A stretch of DNA of 5,679 nt, taken from Chloroflexota bacterium. GTDB taxonomy: Bacteria; Chloroflexota; Anaerolineae; Anaerolineales; Villigracilaceae. The stretch is taken from assembly GCA_021796315.1 (NCBI GenBank), contig JAJYOH010000412.1:1-5679 (forward strand), in the 5' to 3' direction. A program made the translations under genes and the position numbers. This document shows, in pieces, positions 1-5,187 of the stretch (positions are counted from its first letter, which is position 1; each line of letters starts with the position of its first letter). The notes beneath the pieces are model-generated. The model was not told where the DNA came from, searched no databases, and saw only the letters and a list, made by a program, of their open reading frames with translations.

Positions 1-1
1 G

Positions 2-82
2 GGCTTGCCGCCGGTTCCGCAGATGATCCATATGCCGCGCGCGAATCCCTACTATTTCTGGGATCCCGAGGAGGTGAAATGA
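2..82 (+). CDS. dsrA: Dissimilatory sulfite reductase alpha subunit, C-terminal end (partial)
   Basis: Only the last 26 codons are in the window, ending at TGA 80-82; the 5' end lies to the left. The reading frame (second base of the window) gives a tail with the pieces PQMIHMPRANPYYFW and DPEEVK. This is the typical end of DsrA, where a proline/aromatic-rich stretch and an acidic Glu-Glu-Val close the protein. DsrA is the siroheme-binding partner of DsrB in the cytoplasmic alpha2beta2 enzyme that reduces sulfite. The stop codon overlaps the first ATG of dsrB (ATGA at 79-82), and the dsrB ribosome binding site lies inside these last codons, so the two subunits are probably translationally coupled. 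The identification rests on this short tail plus its position just before dsrB, and is fairly secure. Confidence 0.85.
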   Translation, partial: GLPPVPQMIHMPRANPYYFWDPEEVK

Positions 83-1143
83 TGGCCGCCCGTACTGACT
101 TTGGTCCTCCAGATTACAAGGAGATGCTACCGCCTGTGATTGTCAAGAATTACGGGCAGTGGAAATATCACGAGCAAGTGAAGCCCGGCGTTTTGAAGCA
201 CGTTGCCGAGTCCGGGGATGAGCTCTACACAATACGCGTAGGTTCCGGGCGTTTGGTAAGCACGGATTGGATCCGCGATGTTTGTCAGATCGCCGATCAA
301 TTCTGCGGCGGACATCTGCGCTTCACCAGCCGTCACAACTTGGAGTTTCTGGTCTCCGACAAAAGCAGGGTCGAGCCTTTGATCGCTCACTTGAAAGAAC
401 AAGGTTATCCGATTGGCGGAACGGGCCACTCCATCAGCAATCCGGTGCATACCCAAGGCTGGATCCATTGCCACACGCCCGCTACGGATGCTTCCGGTAT
501 CGTCAAGTCGGTGATGGACGATCTGTTCGAGTATTTCGCAGATTCGAAACTGCCGGCTTATTGCCGCATTTCACTGGCTTGCTGCCTCAACATGTGCGGC
601 GCGGTTCACTGCTCCGATATTGCTATTTTGGGTATCCACCGCAAGCCGCCCAAGATCAATCATGACGTGGTGCGCGCCAAATGCGAGATTCCCAATGTGA
701 TCGCGGCTTGCCCAACCGGAGCGATTCGTCCCGATCCAAAAGAAAAGACTCTCACGGTCAACGAAGAGAAGTGCATGTACTGCGGCAACTGCTATACCAT
801 GTGTCCGGGGATGCCGTTGGCCGACCCGACCGGTGATGGCGTATCCATTTGGGTCGGAGGCAAGATCTCCAGCGCGCGCACGCCGCCCAAATTCTCGCGC
901 TTGGTAATTCCGTACCTGCCCAACAATCCGCCGCGCTGGCCCGAAGTGACCAGTGCAGTTCGCAACATCGTCGAAACGTGGGCGTCCCGTGCGCATAAGC
1001 ATGAACGCATGGGCGAGTGGATTGACCGCATCGGATGGGAACGCTTCTTCAGTCTGACTGAAATCCCATTCACCATGCAGTTGATTGATGATTACACCCT
1101 GGCTTCTGAGACCTATCGTTCAACGCCTGCCTTCAAGTGGTAA
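82..1143 (+). CDS. dsrB: Dissimilatory sulfite reductase beta subunit
   Basis: DsrB carries the catalytic siroheme and its coupled [4Fe-4S] cluster, and with DsrA reduces sulfite in the cytoplasm, delivering sulfur to DsrC. Numbered from ATG 82 (353 aa), C130 and C167/C168/C172 (in the CCLNMC motif) have the same spacing as the four cluster cysteines known in Desulfovibrio vulgaris DsrB. A ferredoxin-like insert follows, with C210 (ACPTGAI) and C231-x2-C234-x2-C237-x3-C241 (CMYCGNCYTMC). The end (GEWIDRIGWERFF, then a C-terminal FKW) is also typical. The length is slightly below the usual 370-380 aa, and no active-site motif is missing. ATG 79 and ATG 82 are both possible starts. I chose 82 because the Shine-Dalgarno GGAGGTG (70-76) lies 5 nt before it but only 2 nt before ATG 79, and dsrD and dsrC use 4 nt spacers. 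The sequence looks like the reductive bacterial type, though this needs a tree. Confidence 0.97.
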   Translation: MAARTDFGPPDYKEMLPPVIVKNYGQWKYHEQVKPGVLKHVAESGDELYTIRVGSGRLVSTDWIRDVCQIADQFCGGHLRFTSRHNLEFLVSDKSRVEPLIAHLKEQGYPIGGTGHSISNPVHTQGWIHCHTPATDASGIVKSVMDDLFEYFADSKLPAYCRISLACCLNMCGAVHCSDIAILGIHRKPPKINHDVVRAKCEIPNVIAACPTGAIRPDPKEKTLTVNEEKCMYCGNCYTMCPGMPLADPTGDGVSIWVGGKISSARTPPKFSRLVIPYLPNNPPRWPEVTSAVRNIVETWASRAHKHERMGEWIDRIGWERFFSLTEIPFTMQLIDDYTLASETYRSTPAFKW

Positions 1144-1154
1144 GGAGGTGAAGC

Positions 1155-1364
1155 ATGAATGAAGAGGTGACAGAGGAATTGAAGAATCGGATCGTGGTGT
1201 TCTTCAAGCAAAAAGGGAAGATGATGAACTCTCGTGACGTTGCCCATGGTCTCGGCTTGGACCCGAAACTGACCAAGAAGGCGCTGACCGAACTGATTAA
1301 TGCCGGCACTTTGGAGTTCACTTCCTTTGGCGGCGCTACATTCATCAAGCTTCCTGGCGCATGA
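1155..1364 (+). CDS. dsrD: DsrD, small activator of dissimilatory sulfite reductase
   Basis: This is a 69-aa protein placed directly after dsrB. DsrD has a winged-helix fold and is known to stimulate sulfite reduction by DsrAB rather than act as a DNA-binding regulator. The visible pattern fits the family: an N-terminal amphipathic helix with basic residues (IVVFFKQKGK), a middle helix-turn-helix-like part (TKKALTELINAGTLEF), and a wing ending in GGATFIKL. It is about 10 residues shorter than usual because the acidic/Ala-rich tail found in Desulfovibrio DsrD is missing. The start is well supported: the consensus Shine-Dalgarno GGAGGTG (1144-1150) abuts the dsrB stop and sits 4 nt before ATG. 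dsrD is found almost only in sulfite/sulfate reducers and disproportionators, so it is the best marker here for the reductive direction. The identification combines position, size and moderate sequence likeness. Confidence 0.88.
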   Translation: MNEEVTEELKNRIVVFFKQKGKMMNSRDVAHGLGLDPKLTKKALTELINAGTLEFTSFGGATFIKLPGA

Positions 1365-1398
1365 ACAGGTTTGGGCGCTTTATAACTGTAAACATATT

Positions 1399-1405
1399 AG
1401 GAGGT
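1399..1405 (+). promoter_or_regulatory. Consensus ribosome binding site of dsrC
   Basis: AGGAGGT, 4 nt before the dsrC ATG at 1410, is a near-perfect anti-16S match. It fits the need for DsrC in excess over the other Dsr proteins. The 34 nt between the dsrD stop and this site are AT-rich (TTTATAACTGTAAACATATTA around 1379-1399), but I cannot show a convincing promoter there. Confidence 0.8.
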
Positions 1406-1409
1406 TCAT

Positions 1410-1727
1410 ATGCCCGTAATAGAATTGGCCGGAACACAGGTAGAAGTAGATGAGGACGGGTTCATTCAGGACCCAGCCTCTTGGTCAGAGGCACTGGCTG
1501 CGGCGCTGGCTAAGGTGGAAGAAGTTGAAAACCTGACCGAAGATCACTGGAAGATAATCAACTATCTGCGGAAGTACTATCAGCAGTTCGGTATTGCTCC
1601 CATGATCCGCAAACTTTGCAAAGAGACCGGCTACGATCTCAAAAGGATTTATGAGTTATTTCCGAGCGGTCCGGCCAAAGGGGCTTGCAAAATCGCTGGC
1701 TTGCCGAAACCGACCGGCTGCGTTTAG
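1410..1727 (+). CDS. dsrC: DsrC sulfur carrier protein (TusE/DsrC family, true DsrC)
   Basis: DsrC is a small cytoplasmic substrate-carrier of 105 aa. DsrAB loads it with sulfur from sulfite as a trisulfide between its two C-terminal cysteines, and DsrMK then reduces that trisulfide. Both cysteines are present, C93 and the penultimate C104, exactly 10 residues apart in the flexible arm (ACKIAGLPKPTGCV). This is the signature of functional DsrC as opposed to TusE or RspA-type homologues, and the numbering equals that of D. vulgaris DsrC. The body also fits: DEDGFIQDP near the N-terminus, LTEDHWKIINYLRKYY in the middle, then IRKLCKETG and the YELFPSGPAKG loop. One further cysteine (C70) lies in the body. 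Having dsrC inside the dsrABD-MKJ operon, rather than elsewhere in the genome, ties its expression to the enzyme. It is followed by the largest gap of the window. Confidence 0.97.
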   Translation: MPVIELAGTQVEVDEDGFIQDPASWSEALAAALAKVEEVENLTEDHWKIINYLRKYYQQFGIAPMIRKLCKETGYDLKRIYELFPSGPAKGACKIAGLPKPTGCV

Positions 1728-1740
1728 TCCTATCGCGGAC

Positions 1741-1803
1741 CGCCATCCAAAATTCAGGGATGGGGCGTAGGTGAACACGAGAATCCATCTTACCCCCATC
1801 CCT
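1741..1803 (+). promoter_or_regulatory. Competing inverted repeats between dsrC and dsrM (candidate attenuator or partial terminator)
   Basis: The 100-bp dsrC-dsrM gap contains a perfect 10-bp inverted repeat, AGGGATGGGG (1756-1765) with CCCCATCCCT (1794-1803), separated by a 28-nt loop. The left arm can instead pair with an upstream segment: CGCC-ATCC (1741-1748) pairs with GGAT (1758-1761) and GGCG (1764-1767), bulging two G. A third CCATC copy at 1785-1789 can also compete. The two main hairpins exclude each other, the architecture of a transcription attenuator. The downstream 1804-1818 is pyrimidine-rich, with 7 T in 15, but is not a clean T-tract, so an efficient intrinsic terminator is not shown. 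A partial stop or an RNA-stabilising 3' end for the dsrC part of the message is the likeliest role. This is inference from base pairing only. Confidence 0.45.
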
Positions 1804-1827
1804 ATGTCTTCTCATTCGTGAGGCTGC

Positions 1828-2571
1828 ATGGACGCCAACGAGATTGCTTGGAATTTACTATCACTCTTCTTTACCGCTTTGGCGTATTTCTCTGCTCTGG
1901 TATTCATGGCTGGAATGGTATGGAGGCTGATCGGTTATTTGCGCGCGCCGATGCCTTTGCCGCACGCCCTGACTCCCGCGCCGATCACTGAGGGTGGCGC
2001 CATCCTTCGAGTTTTGGGCAACCTGATTATTTTCCCCAATTTATTTAAAGCTGACAAATGGCTGTGGGCTGGCGCTTGGATATTTCATTTTGCTTTGGGG
2101 GCTGTGCTGTTCCGTCACCTGCGCTATTTCACCTATCCAGTGCCGGGCTGGGTTTTGTATATGCAGAACGTGGCGCTGTTCTTTGGCTGCTTGCTAGGCG
2201 CTACCATTCTGTATTTGTTTTGGCGGCGTTTGGCTTTGCCGCGCACACTGTACATCTCCAACGTCCCAGATTATTTTGCATTGGTCCTGCTGGGTTTGAT
2301 CGCAGGCACTGGCATTCTTCTTAACTATTGGCTGCATGTTGATATCGTGGAGGTCAAAGGCTTCATCCTGGGTTTGATAACGCTTCATCCATTGGCGATT
2401 CCGAGATACCCATTATTTCTCCTACACTTGTTTTTTGTCCTCGTATTGCTGAATTATTTTCCATTCAGCAAACTGCTCCATGCTGGCGGAGTGATCTTCA
2501 GTCCATCGCAGCACCAGCCGTTTCAAATCCAGCAGCGCGGCAAGCGCTATGTCAATCCCCTGGAGCGTTAA
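1828..2571 (+). CDS. dsrM: DsrM, di-haem cytochrome b membrane subunit (NarI-like)
   Basis: DsrM anchors the DsrMK(J) complex in the cytoplasmic membrane and takes electrons from (mena)quinol through two b haems to DsrK. The 247-aa product is strongly hydrophobic with about five membrane segments, roughly residues 10-35, 77-97, 108-131, 147-169 and 195-212. The four haem-ligand histidines of the NarI family are visible as two pairs with the right spacing: H87 and H97 (FHFALGAVLFRH, 10 apart) and H200 and H218 (LLHLFF to KLLHAG, 18 apart), the same spacings as NarI H56/H66 and H187/H205. The tail (FSPSQH, then a basic RGKRYVNPLER) is cytoplasmic and resembles other DsrM ends. It is the compact form, shorter than the Desulfovibrio protein. 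The ribosome binding site is weak (GAGG at 1820-1823). dsrK starts 9 bp after the stop. Confidence 0.93.
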   Translation: MDANEIAWNLLSLFFTALAYFSALVFMAGMVWRLIGYLRAPMPLPHALTPAPITEGGAILRVLGNLIIFPNLFKADKWLWAGAWIFHFALGAVLFRHLRYFTYPVPGWVLYMQNVALFFGCLLGATILYLFWRRLALPRTLYISNVPDYFALVLLGLIAGTGILLNYWLHVDIVEVKGFILGLITLHPLAIPRYPLFLLHLFFVLVLLNYFPFSKLLHAGGVIFSPSQHQPFQIQQRGKRYVNPLER

Positions 2572-2580
2572 GAGATACCC

Positions 2581-4026
2581 ATGCCGAAATTTGATGAGAC
2601 TCCCATTGTAAAAGACCCCGCGGTGAATGGCGTGCTATCGGCGCCAAAACTTCGCGAACATGCTTCCGCGGACGTCCGTTGTTATCCGAGCAAGCCCAAG
2701 GATACCGCCGCGATTGACCTGCCCACAGAACTCGTGCCCGATTGGAAGGAACGCGCCATCGCCAAGCTGGGCGAACTGCTCGAAAAGAACCAGGCTCTGC
2801 GCGTCTACATGGACATCTGCACTCGGTGTGGGGCGTGCACCGATAAATGTCAATTCTTCTTGGGGACAGGTGACCCGCAGAATTTCCCGGTCGCGCGTGC
2901 GGAATTATTGCGGAAAGTCTATCGCCGCTATTTCACGCCAGCGGGTCTTTTCCCGGACCTCGGGGAGGCGGCCGACTTCAATGAGGAAATGCTTCAGAAG
3001 TGGTTCACCTACTTCTATCAATGCTCGGAATGCAGGCGCTGTTCGGTCTTTTGTCCTTATGGTATTGACACCGCGGAGATCACCATTGCCGCTCGCGAGA
3101 TCATGGCTTCGATTGGCGTCGCGACGAAGTACGTCACGGAGGTGGTTGCGAAAGTTTATGCGACAGGCAATAATCTCGGCATTCCACCTGCCGCGTGGAA
3201 GGACAACTGTGAGTTCCTCGAAAGCGATGTAAAAGAAGAGACCGGTTTGCCGATCCGCTTCCCTGTGGATGAAAAGGGCGCGGATGTTTTGCTCGTGCCT
3301 CCATCCGCCGACAACTTTGCCAACACTGATACGATGATCGGTTATGGCAAACTGTTCCATTATTTGGGCGTTAGTTGGACGACCAGCACGTATTGCAATG
3401 AAGGCGGCAACTTCGGCTTGTTTTTGAATTTTGCTAACTTGAAAAAAGTCAACCAGCGCATCCTGGAAGCGGCGCGTATACTGGGAGTCAAGACCATCAT
3501 CTGGGGCGAATGCGGACATGCCTGGCGCGCTGGAATTATGACTCCGACGCTGAGCGGTCCGATGGATGGATATGATCCGCCCTATCCTTATCACATCAGC
3601 CAATATATTGTTGACATGCTTCATAAGGGCGCGTTCAACGGGCGGCTCGATAAATCTGCCAACGATGAATGTCTTGTCACCTATCACGATCCATGCAACT
3701 CGGCGCGGGCTGGATATCTTATCGAGGAACCGCGCGAGATCATCCGCGCCGTCTGCAACCGCTTTGTGGAAATGCCCGCCAATACGATTCGCGAAAAGAC
3801 CTTTTGCTGCGGTGCAGGCAATGGGCTGCTGGCTGACGAGATCATGCCCATCCGCATGGCGGGCGGCAAGCCGCGTGCCATGGCGGTAAAACATACCGGA
3901 GCCAATTATCTGGCGACGGTTTGCGCGATCTGCAAGGCGCAACTGCCCGAGTCCATGCACTACTGGGGCGTGCCCGTCAAAGTGGGCGGTGTGATCGACT
4001 TATTGGCGCGCGCCATCAAGTTCTAA
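2581..4026 (+). CDS. dsrK: DsrK, HdrD-like iron-sulfur subunit reducing the DsrC trisulfide
   Basis: DsrK is the cytoplasmic catalytic subunit of the DsrMK complex and is related to heterodisulfide reductase HdrD. It passes quinol electrons from DsrM to the DsrC trisulfide. The 481-aa protein has two ferredoxin-type [4Fe-4S] motifs, C80-x2-C83-x2-C86-x3-C90 (CTRCGACTDKC) and C148-x2-C151-x2-C154-x3-C158 (CSECRRCSVFCPYGID). Two CCG-like halves follow: a degenerate one with C272 and C311 (WGECGHAW), and a complete C372-x36-C409-C410-x37-C448-x2-C451 motif (FCCGAGNGLLADE, CAICK). The complete motif is the kind that holds the non-cubane catalytic cluster in HdrB/HdrD. No membrane segment is seen, as expected, because DsrM supplies the anchor. 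The length is near but slightly under the usual 500-550 aa. ATG 2581 has only a weak site (AAGAG, 2570-2574); the short gap suggests translation coupled to dsrM. Confidence 0.96.
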   Translation: MPKFDETPIVKDPAVNGVLSAPKLREHASADVRCYPSKPKDTAAIDLPTELVPDWKERAIAKLGELLEKNQALRVYMDICTRCGACTDKCQFFLGTGDPQNFPVARAELLRKVYRRYFTPAGLFPDLGEAADFNEEMLQKWFTYFYQCSECRRCSVFCPYGIDTAEITIAAREIMASIGVATKYVTEVVAKVYATGNNLGIPPAAWKDNCEFLESDVKEETGLPIRFPVDEKGADVLLVPPSADNFANTDTMIGYGKLFHYLGVSWTTSTYCNEGGNFGLFLNFANLKKVNQRILEAARILGVKTIIWGECGHAWRAGIMTPTLSGPMDGYDPPYPYHISQYIVDMLHKGAFNGRLDKSANDECLVTYHDPCNSARAGYLIEEPREIIRAVCNRFVEMPANTIREKTFCCGAGNGLLADEIMPIRMAGGKPRAMAVKHTGANYLATVCAICKAQLPESMHYWGVPVKVGGVIDLLARAIKF

Positions 4027-4039
4027 TCTGGAGACTTTT

Positions 4040-4336
4040 ATGCGTAGAGTTGCCTTATCTCTGGTTGCCATCGGTATCTTGCTTCTGATCGCTGCTTGGT
4101 ATCCGCATTATGTGGATATGCCGGTCAAGGACGGAAAAGGACCATTGTCCATTTACGTTGATCCGAGGCTGTCCGCGCCCGAGTATCACAGCCCATTGGA
4201 TTGGTGGCAGCTTCATCACGGCGATATTCTTAATCGTGGCGACCTGGTTCCATCCGATTGTTTGCAATGCCATGACGCTGAAAAGTCCTGCAACAAATGT
4301 CACCGCTACGTTGGCGCAGCCGATATTGTTCCTTGA
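4040..4336 (+). CDS. dsrJ: DsrJ-like membrane-anchored di-haem c-type cytochrome
   Basis: This is a 98-aa protein with an N-terminal signal anchor (about residues 3-20, VALSLVAIGILLLIAAW) followed by a short periplasmic part with two CxxCH haem sites, C74-LQ-C77-H78 and C84-NK-C87-H88. The position right after dsrK, the single anchor, and the CLQCH / CNKCHRYVG block match the end of DsrJ, the cytochrome of the DsrMKJOP complex (compare the CxxCH-CxxCH-NY pattern of Desulfovibrio DsrJ). Two things differ: the third CxxCH that should follow is absent because the protein stops at TGA 4334, and no cysteine lies before the haem sites, so the Cys haem ligand described for DsrJ is missing. H23, H50, H59 and H60 are possible distal ligands. 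I found no frameshift that restores a third site. It could also be an unrelated small cytochrome that took the dsrJ position. The start has GGAG (4030-4033), 6 nt upstream. Confidence 0.62.
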   Translation: MRRVALSLVAIGILLLIAAWYPHYVDMPVKDGKGPLSIYVDPRLSAPEYHSPLDWWQLHHGDILNRGDLVPSDCLQCHDAEKSCNKCHRYVGAADIVP

Positions 4337-4349
4337 AATAGATTCTTCT

Positions 4350-4799
4350 ATGACGACTCCTTCTACTTCAAAACCGAAACCTTCTGTTTTCACTGCTAGG
4401 CGCCAGTTCATTCAGCTTGGCTTCGTAACGCTGGGCGCGGCTTGGCTGGGAACCTGGTTGCAAACGTTGTTGTTCCCATCGGGAAATACTTCTCAAGCAG
4501 CAAAACCAGTTTCTTTTCCACTTAACGATTTGCCTGTCGGCGAGACCAAGCCAATCCTCTATGGCGGACTTCCCGCCATGGTGTTGCGAACACCGGAAGG
4601 CTTGCGAGCCTATTCTTTGATCTGCACGCACCTCGGCTGCACGGTCCAATGGCAGGCCGATAAAAAGCAATTTTATTGTCCATGTCACGATGGCCGCTAC
4701 GATGCGTTCGGTGACGTCATAGCCGGACCGCCTCCACTTTCTTTGGAACAAATTCCTGTCCAAGTAGATGGAGCAACGGTGACCGTGGGTGAGCTCTGA
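4350..4799 (+). CDS. Rieske [2Fe-2S] protein, Tat-exported and membrane-anchored
   Basis: This 149-aa protein has an N-terminal twin-arginine stretch (ARRQFIQLG, residues 16-24) running into a hydrophobic anchor (about 24-43, VTLGAAWLGTWLQTLLF). A Rieske domain follows, with both cluster-binding loops: C92-T-H94-L-G-C97 and C110-P-C112-H113. The ligands are therefore C92, H94, C110 and H113, and C97-C112 form the usual disulfide. A proline loop (AGPPPLSL, about 125-132) closes the fold, as in bc1/b6f Rieske proteins. The residue matching the serine of CPCHGS is glycine (CPCHDGRY), which predicts a lowered redox potential. It probably moves electrons between a quinol or haem site and the periplasmic cytochromes; no cytochrome b gene of bc type is next to it. 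ATG 4350 lies 13 bp after the dsrJ-like gene and has no good ribosome binding site; an in-frame ATG as far back as 4110 overlaps dsrJ and gives a non-Rieske extension, so it was dropped. Confidence 0.9.
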   Translation: MTTPSTSKPKPSVFTARRQFIQLGFVTLGAAWLGTWLQTLLFPSGNTSQAAKPVSFPLNDLPVGETKPILYGGLPAMVLRTPEGLRAYSLICTHLGCTVQWQADKKQFYCPCHDGRYDAFGDVIAGPPPLSLEQIPVQVDGATVTVGEL

Positions 4800-4812
4800 T
4801 GGACAGGTTGTC

Positions 4813-5187
4813 ATGAAACACCTCCTCATTCTTTTCGGTTTGCTCTTGCTTTGCACTTCCGTGTTGATTTTGGCATTGCCGTCATCAATGAGCCATGCGC
4901 TACCTGAATACGCGGCCCAGACTGGTGAACCTTGTTCGACATGTCATGTCAGCCCATCTGGCGGCGGACCGCGCAGTCCGCGTGGCTTGGCATGGGTCGC
5001 CTCAGGGAAACCCGGCGCGGTACCTGACCTCACACAATCGCTGGACTTGCTCGGAGTCAAACTAAGTGTAGATTCAACTTATTACACGGCGACAACTTCA
5101 CCGATCCAGGGAGCAGAGGCGTTGAATGTCTCGCCTGCCCAAAGCCAAAAATTAATCCGTTGGTTGAGTCAATATGATGGCAACTGA
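4813..5187 (+). CDS. Small mono-haem c-type cytochrome with signal peptide
   Basis: This 124-aa protein begins with a clear Sec signal peptide (MKHLLILFGLLLLCTSVLILAL), with a plausible cleavage after SHA at residue 29. The mature part holds a single haem site, C41-ST-C44-H45, inside the segment YAAQTGEPCSTCHVSPSGGG. That pattern (aromatic, TG, CxxCH, then a Gly-rich stretch) recurs in small cytochromes beside molybdopterin oxidoreductases. I do not recognise a named family. After the haem site it continues for some 75 residues with a Trp-rich helix at the end (KLIRWLSQYDGN) that recalls a second cytochrome-like helix, but no methionine lies in the mature part, so the sixth ligand is unclear. 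It is likely a periplasmic electron carrier between the Rieske protein and the downstream molybdoenzyme. A GTG start at 4789 would overlap the Rieske gene and place charged residues before the signal peptide; ATG 4813 is better. Its end overlaps the next gene by 14 bp. Confidence 0.75.
   Translation: MKHLLILFGLLLLCTSVLILALPSSMSHALPEYAAQTGEPCSTCHVSPSGGGPRSPRGLAWVASGKPGAVPDLTQSLDLLGVKLSVDSTYYTATTSPIQGAEALNVSPAQSQKLIRWLSQYDGN

Noticed and set aside
1371..1399. Possible sigma70-type promoter before dsrC (TTGGGC with CATATT, or TATAAC at 1381-1386)
   Set aside because: The first pair matches the consensus poorly and its -10 would run into the ribosome binding site. The TATAAC box has no -35 at a proper distance. 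The AT-rich stretch is noted, but a promoter is not supported.
2905..3960. 351-codon open frame on the minus strand opposite dsrK
   Set aside because: It lies wholly antisense to dsrK, whose cysteine motifs prove that the plus strand is coding. The antisense product has no recognisable domain; long antisense frames are a common side effect of codon bias.
4110..4349. N-terminal extension of the Rieske frame back to ATG 4110
   Set aside because: It would overlap nearly all of the dsrJ-like gene in another frame and place about 80 residues before the Tat/anchor segment. ATG 4350 starts directly before the export signal.
4318..4352. Frameshift hiding a third DsrJ haem motif
   Set aside because: The two other frames after the second CxxCH contain no CxxCH-coding sequence before the Rieske start, so a simple one-base error does not restore the third site.
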